Source: Linnemannia hyalina (lineage: Eukaryota; Mortierellomycota; Mortierellomycetes; Mortierellales; Mortierellaceae). From it: a stretch of 64,000 nt of DNA. The position numbers were made by a program, and so were the translations under genes. The stretch lies in the NCBI GenBank assembly GCA_019671135.1, contig JAHRHY010000014.1, forward strand, positions 1,672,001 through 1,736,000. The letters are read 5' to 3'. The notes below the pieces were generated by a model, which saw only the letters and a list, made by a program, of their open reading frames with translations, had not been told where the DNA came from and ran no database searches. Each line of letters opens with the position of its first letter. Position 1 is the stretch's first letter. Positions 30,304 through 42,300 of the stretch are shown here, in pieces.

Positions 30304-31747
30304 ATGTCAACTCAAGCTGACTTGTGGTGGTATGGTCCTCGGATCCTAATTGGCGCCGTTGCCATGGCCAGCATCTCCTCAGAAATCACTACGTTCCTCA
30401 AAGAGATGGAACTCACCAAAGGTAAGCATTCTGTCAAGTATTGTCGATGAACGAGTATGCGGTTATTCTTGCAAACATTCAGCATATTAACCAATCTCCT
30501 CCCCTCCCCGACATTTCTATTTACCTCTCCTTTTTCGCCTTTGTTAATGCATGTCTAGATTTACCTTCAGATGCTGTGATGGCCCGCTTCAGGACCATGA
30601 TTTTCACAACATTCTTTTTCATTGGAATCCAAGTCCAACGAATCACCACTTGCTTCACATCAACAACCTTCCTCGCCCAGCTGACATTCTATATCTGCAC
30701 TGTCGAATGCCTCTTCAAAACCTGCGTCATCTTTGGCTCTATCGCCCTTCTGTCCTTCGACAAGGATTTCGAGGACAAGATGAAAGCCATAGATAACGAC
30801 TTCAAGGCAAATGCGGCCAATTCTGAACCCATGCTTTGGTTTCTGTTTTTTGGCTCATTTTGTGTTGGCGTCGGGCTGAGGATGATTCTGAACGAGTTGC
30901 GGACGCGGGACAGGGAGGCGGAGCGTCAGAGAGAGGCGCTTCTGAGAATTGCAAAGGGTATGGCGCCCTTCCCTGGATCTTCGGACGGTGTTCAAACGGA
31001 GGAAGCGGCTCGGAGACAACTGTTACGAGTGCGGACCTGGCCTCGTGTAATCACCGCTCTCCTTCTTTGGCCGCTACTGCATTACGCTATTACAACCTTG
31101 TCAAGCCGTGAACACGTCGCCAGCCTCCACCGTAAGCCACCAAGGTTGATTCTCTTATTCTCGCGCACCGTCGATTCATATGTGACATTTTTAACAACTC
31201 TTCTCCGATACCTTTCGTCCCTCCCGCCCTTCATTTATTAGGGCACAGGTTTCTGGAATGCGTCGTTTACGCGATAAACGTATGCGTTACGTCGTACGCA
31301 CTTTATCGCAAGTCCCTCCGTCTCACCCGAGGGTGCCTCTGTACCTTTGTTGGCCTTGCCTTGCATGGGTCATACTTCAGAATCAAGAGTCTCGTAAAGT
31401 TGTACCGCAACAGCATTCCCTCGGGTACCAGCACGGTCACTTCGCTCATCGATGCTATTTCCGCAGACGACCAGACAGTCCAGGACTTCCCCTTTGCAAA
31501 CGCTGTTCTAGATGACATCATTGATATTTCCTGCGACTTGCTTCTCATCTGGTCGATGTGGCAGATTGTCAAGGATCTTGAAGAGCGAAACGACAGGATT
31601 GCAAAGGCCAGGATCGAGTCGAGAGCAGCAGCAGCAGCGGCAGCAACAGCAGCAGCCTTCAGTGCCACCTTCAAAGATGAATATGGTGCCCCCATCTACC
31701 ACGTCTACCACGAAAGGGGGCAACAGTCTTCTGCTGTTGGGATTTGA
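30304..31747 (+). CDS. Orphan eight-helix membrane protein, paralog C (three exons)
   Basis: Exons 30304-30421, 30559-31131 and 31242-31747, with introns GTAAGC..TAG and GTAAGC..TAG both in phase 1, give 398 residues. Exon 1 has exactly the length of exon 1 in paralog B (118 nt). The plan matches paralogs A and B: one helix in exon 1 (RILIGAVAMASIS), four in exon 2 (for example MLWFLFFGSFCVGVGLRMI) and three in exon 3. The charged loop before helix 5 ends LLRVRTWPR, and exon 3 carries ALYRKSLRLTRG, aligned with the other copies. The tail after helix 8 is EERNDRIAKAR followed by an alanine run. Sequence is much more diverged than between A and B. Function is unknown. Exon 3 is read in a frame that joins correctly only with the acceptor at 31240-31241. 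Confidence 0.75.
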
Positions 31748-33519
31748 TTGTGGCCGATGCTTACTCTGCCTGTCATTGTTCCCATGAAATTCTGTCTGAT
31801 AATCCCATACAAACTGCGGTGCACAGGGCATTTGCTTCCTATACACTCAACAATAAAAAAAAGTGTTTGTTCGATATAATAGTCCTGTTAAATAATTGAC
31901 AAAGTTGTTTAATATTTCCCTGACAACTACACAGCGACCCTGCGCTGCTTAAACAATCTCTGGTTCATCGATCATTGAGTGATCGGTGGTTTGATATCAA
32001 GTTGAGACTAAACGTTATCATCGTCAGGACCACGCGCAAAAGAAAGGGACTCCCGCATTATAGCGGGAATCAGATGTTTGACTAACGCACTTTGCTCCAT
32101 GCATCCTGCACCAATTGTCCTGCTGATCTGCTAAGGTGAATGTAGCGAAAGAAAGAGATTTCCACAAAATGACAAAGAAGGTGGGGGTTGTTGCCAAGCT
32201 TGTTAATTCCAACCCAATTAGGATGTAGTGAAATTTGTGCTGTGCAAGGGGGTGTGAGTTGAACTTTGAGACCTTTTGTTTGTCCTCCAGCTTATCAGAT
32301 TGCAACATGACAACTGGCTAAAACCAAAAGTCTTCGTCTCTGAACGCGAATGCAGGAGACGTTTCCACTGTGGGAATCCAAAAAAAAAAGGTTCTCGGTA
32401 GTAGGGAGACTTTTTTTTGCTCGAAACTACGGTCGGACTTTGAGCTGTAAGGATCGATCATTTTCTACAAGTTCACAAGTTCGGCACGGATCATCACAAT
32501 AATTTTCACAGCTGGCTTGGCTGGACTAGTCGTTCGCATTCATTTTTCTCTTTCTGTCGTTTTGATTGCGTGTTCTTTGCTTTTTGTCCTCCTTTGCATG
32601 TGTCGTTCGCTAAATGCAATTCTGCCTTGGTGTTTGTTACACAAATTGCCAACAGACAGAAAGACATCCTCCTCTCTGCTTCATACTTTCATTCTAGTAC
32701 CTATTTCATTCATGGACTACGTGGACATCAAAGAAGTAGTTCCACCGGTCAAGTTCACTTTTTTGCCGACTAACATCAAGACTCAAGCATCTTCATATGA
32801 CCATCCCTTTTCCCCCTTTTTCGTTCAACGAAAGAGTGTTATTACTGGGGAACGAGGACAACAATTGGGTGATCGGGGTTCGGGGGGGGCTAAACCTTCA
32901 AAAAGTCCCAGCTTTACTCATCATTTTTGCCCATAAATGGCCCATTCGAGTCTTACGTCCTTTCAAGTATTTGCCAAGCTCAGCTCTTGCTTGATGACGA
33001 TATAGACTGTGATAGCGCACAAGCTTGGAGAAGAGGAAACATTTTGTTCTTATCGTCCAAAGAGTGTGACAATTGCCAATTGCCTCTTCCCACTTCCTAG
33101 ACGACATGAAGAAGGAATTTTATTGATGCATATATACTTGTGAAAATGGCTTGGCGACGTAGCAGAGCGCCAAAAAACAACGTTGTGAAAGCAAGAAGAG
33201 TAGGGGCTGCACTAAGAAGTAAATCTTCAGTTTGGCACATGCCCCAGCCCAGGCACACAAGCTTCGTGCCTGCCACGGAGATGAACTGTGTCTCTGAATA
33301 AACGAGATTAACGGGGCTTGGCTTTCTGCAGAAGATAAGAAGTACAAAGTCCCCCAAAGAAAGAAGACGCCCGGGGAAGGACAGAGAGAGAGAGAGGGGA
33401 GAGGGGGGGGGGGGGGAGTCGTGTATCTACCCCTCTGCTCAGTGGAGCCATGTGCCTCCCCAGCCCAGCGTGGGGGAAGAACTCACATCCTTTCCTTGTC
33501 ACAAAACGAACACAAAAGA
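31748..33519. other. Gene-poor stretch
   Basis: About 1.8 kb with no supported gene. A plus-strand frame at 32517-32936 and a minus-strand frame at 33097-33357 have hydrophobic patches but no start context, splice support or family signature. GA and G runs lie near 33383-33416. Confidence 0.5.
33403..33416 (+). repeat. Poly-G run of 14 after a GA repeat
   Basis: A GA dinucleotide run is followed by 14 consecutive G about 270 bases upstream of the serine hydrolase start. G runs this long are prone to sequencing length error. Confidence 0.8.
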
Positions 33520-33527
33520 TATAAAAG
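33520..33527 (+). promoter_or_regulatory. TATA box of the serine hydrolase gene
   Basis: TATAAAAG lies 164 bases upstream of the start codon at 33684, followed by a strongly pyrimidine-rich leader. Confidence 0.55.
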
Positions 33528-33683
33528 GAGAGAGGCATTTCTTTTTGTTCACTTTATCTCATCCTCCTTCTCCACTCTCCACTCTCCACCTTTTTTTCTC
33601 GTTACTCTGCACATTCCTCTCCCGCCAATTTGCTCTTCCTCCTCTCTCCACCCTTCTCCCCGATCCAACACTGCACAACAGAT

Positions 33684-35314
33684 ATGGCCGCAGCAGCAGC
33701 GGTGTCCAAGGGCGACAACACAAAAAAGTCGGTCCCCTCCAAAACACCCTTCTCAACCTGGTTCATCCGCTTCCTACCAGCAATCATCTTTGCATCCTAT
33801 GTCTATTCCACACGGGGGCCCTTCCAGTCCCGAGCCTGCCTTGCCTTTGGTTACAACTGTCGAACCTTTGACCCTCTCAATGTCCAGGGAACCATTGACG
33901 CCGACCGATCTGAGATCTATGGCCCCGTAACAGACTATTATTCCAGCCTCTTCACAAGCCACGAGGATCTTGGAGGATCACTTGCAGTCTTTGTCGAGGG
34001 CAAACCCGTCATCGATATCATTGCCGGATCCAAGGATCTCGAGGGTCGTGTTCCCTACGACAACCAGACCCTGCAACAGGTTTACTCTTCGGGAAAGGCG
34101 GTCGAGGGTATTGTGATCGCCCGTCTGGTCCAGAAGGGTCTCCTTGACTATGAGACCAAGGTCAGCCAGTACTGGCCCGAGTTTGCGCAGAATGGTAAAG
34201 AAAACGTTCGTCTAGTCGATGTGATGGCCCACGAATCCGGAGTCTTTCATCTCGACGACGACAATTGGGACCTTACCTGGGCTTCCCTCCAGGACAAAGA
34301 AGCCTTCTCGGCACGACTGGCCAAGCAGGGACACTACTTTGGAGGAGATATTAAGCGCGCCTACCAGGCCATCAGTCGTGGATGGTACTTGAACGAGATT
34401 GTCCGCCGCGTCGACCCTCAGGCCAGGACTATTGGCGGCATCGCCAAGGACGAGCTTATGGTTGATTACCCTGACCTCGAACTGCACTACGGCCGTTTTG
34501 ACAACGATGATGACTGGGAGACCAGACTGTCGCCCATGGTTGAATATCCGGTTCTCAAGATCGTCGCTCGTCTGCTCCTTCCCCGATTCCTCCAGATAAA
34601 CGAGTACATTGGTCACCCCGACATTGAGCCTCTTCATCCGCTTGTCGGCCAATTGGTCCGCAAGTGGTCCATCTCCTCAAAGGCCCTCACTCCTAGAATG
34701 GCCCCCTTTGCCAAAGACTTTCGAACCAAGCAGGCCCATGCCGTCGAGAGCACCAGTTTCTCTCTCAAAACCAATGCCCACTCGGTTAGTGTTTTTCTCT
34801 CTCCTCTCTTATTTCGTTTTTGTGTTCCCAGACCCTCGGCAAATATTGAACCTCCCAAGTCTCACCTCACTAACACAAAACCTCTTCTCCCCTCCCCCCC
34901 TTTTTATTCCTTAACCAGTTGGCAAAACTCATGGCCATGATGGCAAACAAGGGCGCATCCCTCCACCCAGGACAAGAGCCCGACCTCCTCACCGCCAAAG
35001 TCTACACCGAGGCAACAACTTACCACTCCTCCCGCCCCTGCATCATCACCCACGATGTCCTGCCTCTCTCCCGCGGAGGCTGGGTCAAACATCGGAATTT
35101 CCATGGCGACGGAGCATTGAAGGGCGTTGAGGTCCAAGGATGGGGCGGGGCAGGAGGTTCCTTGGCACTGTGGATCGAGGACCTCGATATTGGCTTCTCA
35201 TATGTCACTAATGCCTTTGGTGCTGCCGAGAACATTCTGGGCGACTTTAGAGGAAGGACCTTGTTGGAGAAGGTTGTCTATGCCCGTAAAAAGGAACTGG
35301 GTCTCCTTCCTTGA
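33684..35314 (+). CDS. Membrane-anchored beta-lactamase/transpeptidase-like serine hydrolase
   Basis: Two exons, 33684-34784 and 34919-35314, with a phase-0 intron (GTTAGT..CAG), give 498 residues. Residues 25-42 (WFIRFLPAIIFASYVYS) are a signal anchor, suggesting a type II membrane protein. The catalytic SxxK motif is S135-S-G-K138 in QQVYSSGKAVEG. A second-tyrosine region (RAYQAISRGWYLNEIVRRVDP) aligns with the YxN/YxS motif of class C beta-lactamase relatives. The third motif region is GWGGAGGSLALWI, followed by GFSYVTNAFG as in the LACTB/EstB group. Members include esterases and peptidases; a substrate cannot be assigned. I start at 33684 because upstream frames run through the TATA box and leader. 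Confidence 0.88.
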
Positions 35315-35464
35315 AAAACACTTTTTTGCATCGACCTCCAATACAAACAAACCATTTTCATAACAAAAATAGCTGACCTCGGGTGGTGAAAATGCGTTTG
35401 GATTATTTGGGGAAGAAAAAAAACTACGGGCAGAAAGTATATTACAGATGTGGAGTAAGGCAGC

Positions 35465-37787
35465 CTACTCCCAGTCGCTCCAGTCATCCTCCTCCTAAAT
35501 AATGTCAATCCATCCACGTAAGAGAATACAGAGTTAGGTGACTAGGGGGCCAAGATACATGAAAGGGCAAAAAGTACGACCAATACTTAAAAAATGAAGT
35601 TTCAGGGTATCTGTACCTTGGAATCGGCAGGCTTGAGCTTGCTGCTGCCAAGCTGGGCAGGGGTGCCGAGAACAGGCGAGGCGGCGGAGGACGACAAGGA
35701 CGTGACATTTGCCAATGGAATCCTGATGGGTGTTTCCACGCCATCCACGACCTCATACGCATCCTCACTTGTCCTGGTCGAGCTCAAGTTGGTCGTGGGG
35801 CTCTTGGAGTGTGCACCGGTTGTCGAAGACTTGATCGAGAACGACTGAGCAGAAGGCGATGACGGAGACTTCAAAGACCCGGATCCCCACTCTTCGTCGT
35901 CCGATCCTGAAGCCTTGACGCCGTCAGCTGCGTTGGACTCGCTGGGGATAGGAAGCGCCGAAAGTGAAGAAGCCAGTGCCTCGGCAGTCAAAGGTTCACG
36001 CTTAATCCTGGAGGCAGATTCCTCAGCGTTCTGTTTGGACTTGGGCGTCACAGTATCGAGGGTCTTTTTTTCTGCCTTGGGCGTCACGCTCCCCTGGCCA
36101 CCCGAGGTCTCTCCCGACTTCTCGTTGCCCTCGTCTTCATCATCCTCGTTGTCGTCCCAGGTGAATTCGTCCTCGGCAAGATCTGCTCCGACCTCTACAA
36201 GTAATTGCATAGTTATAATCGAACCATAATGAAGGCTGTGTTAGTATACATTCCTAAAAGTAGATGAATACTGCAACGTAGGCAAGGCGCGATCGCGGTT
36301 GTTTACCTTGAACAAGCTTCTTTCGTCTCTTTTCTTCCTCTTCAATCTCGTACAGACGGAAGTGGTAACGGAGCCAGAACAGTTCTTCGTCAGCAACATC
36401 GATAGGAACTATGACGAAGAAAAATTAAACCAGCATGCGATAATTAATTATAATTGCCAACACTGCCTTTGATCCCCCAAAAAAAAAAAAAAAAAAAAAA
36501 GTAGCAGGGTGGACATACCCAGCTTGTTCATGAGGGCCTTGAGTTCGGGGTACTCGTTCAGCATCCTGGAGATCCTCTGCTGGTACTCGGCCATGTTGAA
36601 GGTCTGCAAAAAGTATTTGTACCTCTCCAAGCCCTTAATGTCGTTGTCGGCAATGGTTGTCATAGGATCCACAGTGTAAGTCTCTGGGTCCATTCGCAAT
36701 TTCTCCAAAATCGCAGCCTTGCGGTCAAAGCTATTGTCAAAATAAGAAATGAGCACCAAAAAAAAAATGAGCACATGGTTTGTCTGTTGTTGCGATAAGA
36801 ATAATAAAATAAAGAGACTTACACCATCCTTTTGCTGCGAGTTGGATTGACCTCTTTCTCCTCTGGAGGCGAGATAACGACGGCATTGTTGATAAAGTTG
36901 GCCATGCCCGCTCCAAACTTGTTGACGTATTGCTCTGCCAACAGTCCGTTGGTCTTGAGAGTCTCGGTCGTGCTCCTCAGGAGGACGTCAGCTTCGCCCA
37001 GGTGCTTCTCTGCAACAGCTGGGAGCGTCTTGAACAGGTTGTTCGCACTTGAACTGATCTCCTTAGTGCTCGATGTCAAAGTCTGGGTAAGACTGCTCGC
37101 TCCAGCGGTGAAAAGACTAGCAGTGCTAGCAAATGTACGCGCAGCCGAGGACGATGCTGAAGCCGAAGTGGGTGCTGCATCGCGGGTTATCGTTGTTCCC
37201 TCTGGTGCTGAAGATTCTTCAGCGGCGCCTGTCGAGTCGCTCGTTTCTTTGCCTTCGTCCTTTTTGTCAATTGCCGACGTGTTTTCTCCTGCTACTGGCG
37301 CTGTTGCTGGTTCTGTTGCCGTTGTTGGGCTGGTAGCTGCCTGGGACGAGACTCCAGTGGCAGCTTCTGTAATCTCCTGTTTGAGTCCTGCGACAACGTG
37401 CGACATTTTGCCCAGGATGTCCGACGACGCGGTATTAACAGATTCGGGCAAGGGAGGCAAGCTGGTCTTGAGACCCTCGACCCTTTTATTCAGAGTCTCC
37501 AAAGCGGTAGAGCGCTCCTGCTGGACAGTATGGGCGAGTTCGGTGAGGTCCTTGCGGGTGACATTGACAAACTCGTTCATGTCTTTCTTCCCGATTTCGA
37601 TAAACTTGTTGAGGGATGCGCCCCAGGCCGACCACGAGGACCTGGACGAGGCAGCTGCAGGCGAAGAGGGCGAGGAGGCCTCGTCTGTGGCGGGAGCAGA
37701 AGCAGGAGCAGGTTTGGTGCTGGGTCTGTCGTTTGCATTGTTGGTGGCGCCCTCGAGCGGGCTCATGAACTGGTAGAGGTCGTCCAT
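35465..37787 (-). CDS. BSD-domain protein, DOS2-like
   Basis: Five exons (37787-36823, 36730-36519, 36408-36307, 36194-35617, 35494-35465) give about 628 residues. The first 320 residues are low-complexity with a helical region (KFIEIGKKDMNEFVNVTRKD). The BSD domain spans about 322-425, with conserved aromatics in LERYKYFLQTFNMAEYQ and DEELFWLRYHFRLYEIE. An acidic serine-rich tail follows. The last exon is only 30 nt and encodes EEDDWSDWE, the aromatic-acidic terminus typical of this group. Yeast Dos2 and relatives are linked to ubiquitin handling and endosomal functions, but the precise role is unclear. Intron 2 contains an A run of 22 on the plus strand, a polypyrimidine tract in the transcript. 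Confidence 0.9.
36479..36500 (+). repeat. Poly-A run of 22 in an intron
   Basis: Twenty-two consecutive A on the plus strand, which is a U tract inside intron 2 of the BSD-domain gene. Confidence 0.9.
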
Positions 37788-38117
37788 GGATGTATACTAG
37801 GTGTGTTTCCCTGTGGTGTTTGTGTTGGGGATGGGAGAGGTGTAGCTGTAGCTATGGATGTAGTTGTTGTGGTTGTTGTTGCTGTTGTTTTTGTCGTTGT
37901 TATTGCTCTTGCTGTTGTTGGTAGGTCAAGACGTGTGAAATGGAATGATGAAAGGAAGAGAGAGAGAGAGAGAGAAAAAGGGCGTGAAGGGTAAGAACAA
38001 AAAAGGCCGCCCACCATCATCTTGCCAGACTGTCTTCCTTGTCTTCCCTCTCGCGAACACGAGACAGGGAATTTCTCTTTTTTGACTGCTATTTATTTCA
38101 TACAGAAGGAAGCAAAA
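37788..38117. other. Spacer with GTT-like and GA simple sequence
   Basis: Region between the BSD-domain start and the WBP4-like stop. It contains a degenerate GTT-rich run (about 37860-37920) and a GA run (about 37951-37975), and no gene. Confidence 0.6.
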
Positions 38118-39234
38118 TCACAGCTTGCGTCGGATATTCCTCGGCTTGCCAACGCCGCCTTTCCTCTTCTTAAACACTGCTGACCCGCCACCCACGCCCT
38201 CTCCCTCTCCCGCAAGATCATCATCGTCCAATGGATACGTCTTTTCTACAATCTTGAACCGCCGCAGGTCCTCAGGGTTGCCCGCCACATCTTCGTCCTC
38301 ATCCACTATAACACCATTGGAATCCTTGTTGTTCTGTTGTGAAGTCTTGGGTGCCGGTGGTGCCTCCACGGTCTCCCACTCTCCTGCCTGGCCAATCGTC
38401 TCGTCCTTCTTGGCTTTCACAGGCTCGGGTGCTGCAACAATCTCAGTACCCGATCCAACGTCCGTCTTTCCTTCTCCCGATTCATTCGCTGTTGCTGTTT
38501 CTGTTGTCGTTGTTTCTGGCACCGGTGCTGGTGTTGGAGTAGAGGACACCTTAAGCAGTCCTGTAGGGGTAGGTTCCGAATTTTTTGTTGATGACTTGGC
38601 CGCAGATAAAGTTGCTTCTGATTGCGCCGCCTTCATTGCTGCCAAGGGTTGTACCAGCCCCGCTTCCACATCCAGTTGATATTGCTTCATCGCCGCCTAG
38701 TTTCATACCAATAACATGAAAAAGTTTAGACCTTGATCTTTCAAAACTTACTGGCCTTCGATATACAAGAATTCCCCAAAAAAAAAGTTCGTCGTACCTT
38801 TTCGATGGCATCCATTTGCTTGTCCATCCTGGCGGATTCAACATCCCTGTCACGTCCACGCTGGTTCTGCTCGCGTAAAAATCGTTCCACATTCTCCTTG
38901 TGCTTCGTTCCTTGGTCGTGAATATTCCTCGTCTAACAGTGACCACAAAAACAAAAATTAAATAATGATCAACAGCTGTTATCAATTGGAGGTCAGAAAA
39001 CCAAAAACGAAAAATGCAAGAAGGACGTACAGACTTGTTGTCGGTGATGTAGATCTTGCAGAAGCGGCAAAAGAACTTTGCATTTGATTTCCAGTACTCG
39101 GACCTATTGTTTGAATCATCAATCAGAATAGAATGAAGGAAGGATGCAAGGAAGCAAGGAAGCGTGTTAGTCAACTATACTCATTTCTACAGAGTACTGT
39201 TACTTGTCCAGTAGTCGACTAGGGGTTCTTACAT
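38118..39234 (-). CDS. WBP4/FBP21-like splicing factor with U1-type zinc finger; start codon split by an intron
   Basis: Exons are 39234-39233 (the AT of the start codon; more 5' leader lies upstream), 39103-39031, 38932-38798 and 38696-38118, giving 262 residues. The N-terminus MSEYWKSNAKFFCRFC matches the U1-C/matrin-type zinc finger of WBP4, with Cys pair CRFC and a His pair in NIHDQGTKH. KENVERFL follows. A basic coiled segment then leads to a disordered tail with EWETVEAP and a basic end (KPRNIRRKL). WBP4 joins the spliceosomal B complex. I see no WW domain, so this is the zinc-finger part of the family or a distinct relative. No in-frame ATG exists in the zinc-finger exon; the only natural start is AT|G across GTAAGA..TAG. 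Other introns are phase 0. Confidence 0.82.
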
Positions 39235-39351
39235 TATGTTAAGAGAAGGAGAGGTGTGAACGAGAAGCAAACCACGATCACCGTAGCACTTTATGTACTA
39301 TACAAAGAATGCAGCACATGCGATAACGAAGGGATTCGACGCCACCAATTA

Positions 39352-42300
39352 TTAATTCTGATTGGTGGCAAGGAACTGTTTGAATAGGCTGCCTTGATGG
39401 CGTGTAGGTCGCTTGACTGCAACAGGATCAAAGGCACCGGATTGGCCCATGTTCACAACACGGGGCTCTTCATCGTCATCAACCTCGTCATTCGCGCGAG
39501 ACCCCTCACCGTGCTGTTCTCCACGTTGAGCCCACCTCTCCTGCATCTCCAGCTCCGCCAAGTCCAAAAGATGTCTCATTGTAGGACGACCGTGCGGGCA
39601 GTTCCATGGTTGGTCTATCTCGCCCATATGCCGGACGATGCGCTTCATCTGCGTGTGGTTCAGCACATGGCCAATCATCACCGACCTCCGACAGGCCCGC
39701 GACGCAAAAAGGGCCCGCACCTTGGAGCATCGAACCATCTTGTCCTGAGGTGAATGTAGCTTGTGCTTGTGATGATGTCCTGACTCACACTCATCGTCAT
39801 CACCTTCGCCCTCCAGGCTGCCATACGAGGATGTTGTCTGCTGCGAGAGCAAAAACACAAGTTCCTCGAAATCCTGCAGATCAAAAACGACTTTCTCGCT
39901 CACCGGTAGCGTCACCAACTGGAGTCGATGACTGACTTGGGCCTGAGGATCATAGTCGAGGTAGAAGCCGTTCATGTTGAGCACCTTCATATGATCTACA
40001 ACCGTGATCTCCTCCTGGGCTGTCAGATGCAGTTTTTTGGGTTGAAACAGTCGCTGTGTCGAAAACACGGTCTTGGCCTGCAGGGTCTCAAAGTTGTACT
40101 TTTCATCCGACGCGTGTTGGTCAATAACAAAAATGTCCGAGCTGAGAAGTGTCCCACGTCGGTGATGGCGCTTGGATCCAGTTGTCTCTTGACGCTCGTT
40201 GTTGTCCTGCTCCGTGTTGGCATAGTTGTCGAGTCGCACCACAATAAAGGCCTTGTTGAACTGCCCAAGGACCTTCATCCTCTGAAAATCCACCTTGGAG
40301 ATGACTCTGCTGAGAGACTGCTGAGCCTTGTCATCGTCCGTGTTTGCAAAACTGGCGTCAGACAACTTTTGACTTCTTAGGCGCCGACTCCGTCGAAGTG
40401 CTCGTTGTGAATCCTCAGATTCCATATCTCCCTCCTCGTTTTCTCCCGCCTGCTCTTCAGGACCACGAGTGGACGTCTCCCCCGTTGCTGGAGCAGAGCG
40501 CTGTAACTCCAAGGCTCGAGCCTTGGCCCTCTCTTTCCGCAAAACTGCGCGCTGTTGTTCTAGGCGCCTAGTTTCCTGCAAAATATTCATCCGCAAAGCT
40601 CGTTTCCTGCGATGCTCATCCATATCAAATCCAACTTCGATCCACTCACGATCGCCATCATCTCTGACCACCGAGTCCAGGACAACAACACGCTGCGGCT
40701 TCGTAAACTGTAGGCGATTGGCGAATTGATCAAGATCATCCTCGCTGTCACTGACATTGTCCTCTTCCTCACGGATCTTGTCGTCCAGGGGGTCATACGT
40801 TTCCAGCACGTCCAAGGGGCTACCGGGAGGTCCTTCTGTTCGACGATCCAATGGTGATTCCTCGTCCTGGTTCCATTTCGATCCTTCCCCTTCAGCCACC
40901 TTCTTCTCAACCAAAGCTTGATCGATCCTTCGCGCCGCACGGAGATTGAATAGGGGCTCTTCTTCTCCTTCAGATCCGGAGGCATGTTCGCTTAATTTCC
41001 GTTTCCGACTATCCAACGATTCGCCGACACGCATCCTTTCCGTGAGGGTTGTTTGCTGAAGTTTCGTTGCCATCGTGGCTGTAGAGTCAGGCGAAGGTCT
41101 CGGAGCTGAGCTTGTTTTGGAGAGAGACGTCAAGGTGACGGTTTCGACGCGAGCAGTCGCTGGACGACGATTTGAAGCTATGGTTGAATGGTCTCGCACT
41201 ATGCCCAAGTACTCATCCTCGTCCTCATGCTTCCCCTCGATGTCTTCGTCTTCATCCCGTGATTCGCCACCATCGTGTGGGCTGAAAGCTGCGCTCGACT
41301 TTAAACGGGCAGTGAGGTCGGGCTTCTTGGCGAGTTGGCTGGCTTGACTGACAGCAAACGTCGACCGGCTAGGCTCAAACAGTTCCGTCAGCTTGTTCCG
41401 CAGTTCCTCAACAATCCTGCGCTCGTTGTGGAGAAAAATGGTCCTCTTGTCGGGACTGACATTGACGTCATAGGCTGCTGTGGGCAGAATGAGGTTGGCG
41501 ACGAGGAAGGGCGATTGGTTGGTGTTGAAAGAGTGGTAGACCTCGTTGATGACACGAGCGATCTTGGGCAAAACACAGGGCCGTCCATTGATAAATAGGT
41601 ATTGACGATCGGTGGAAGATCTCCCTTTTCCGAAACTTGGGGATGAAATGTGACCAGTCAAGAAGATGTCCTGGTCCTGCTCGTCGTCATCCTGGTCGTC
41701 ACCGTCGCCTCCTTCCTGCTCTCCGTCGCTGCTGGTCCGTTCGTTGTTCGAGGGTGACTTTAGTTTTCCCTCGACAAGCTTCAGTTCAAAATCGACTAGA
41801 TCCGGCATGGCCTTGGGTCCAAACACGTTGATGATGTTTTGTCTGACCGTCGCATTCCCGCTTGTCGCTATGTATGTCACCGCCGGTCTAGAGTGAAAAT
41901 AAATATGGCGATTAGTTTCCATTCCAAAGCATCGGTTACACATGATGTCAAAAGAGTCTTTGCACGAGAGTCAAAATGACTTTGGGAATGTGCTCTAAAT
42001 AAAAATCATGTCCAGTTCCATATGTGTACACGTCTTTTAAACATAAGATGACCTGATAATCGCTCTCTTGCATAAGAGAACAAAATAAAGCTTACTTTTT
42101 GTCGAGCTGAGAGATGCAACTGACTCTGACGTTGGTGGCGATCAAGGCATATGCCTGGACGAGTCCGATGCACTTGTTGTACTCTCGCTTGATGTTTTTG
42201 ACAAACTCGCTCCTGCGGACAGGCATGCCCTCGAACAGATTGCTGATCTTGACGATGGTGCCTTTTGTCATTGGGGCAGGTGTTTTGGATTGGATGAGGC

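Noticed and set aside
32517..32936. Plus-strand 139-codon frame between paralog C and the serine hydrolase
   Set aside because: Hydrophobic T-rich start followed by random sequence; no signature or splice sites consistent with a gene.
33097..33357. Minus-strand 86-codon frame with one hydrophobic segment
   Set aside because: No start context or conservation; overlaps other random frames.
36832..37776. Plus-strand 314-codon frame
   Set aside because: It is the antisense shadow of exon 1 of the BSD-domain gene, caused by low-complexity serine and alanine codons.
38125..38679. Plus-strand 184-codon frame
   Set aside because: Antisense shadow of the last exon of the WBP4-like gene.
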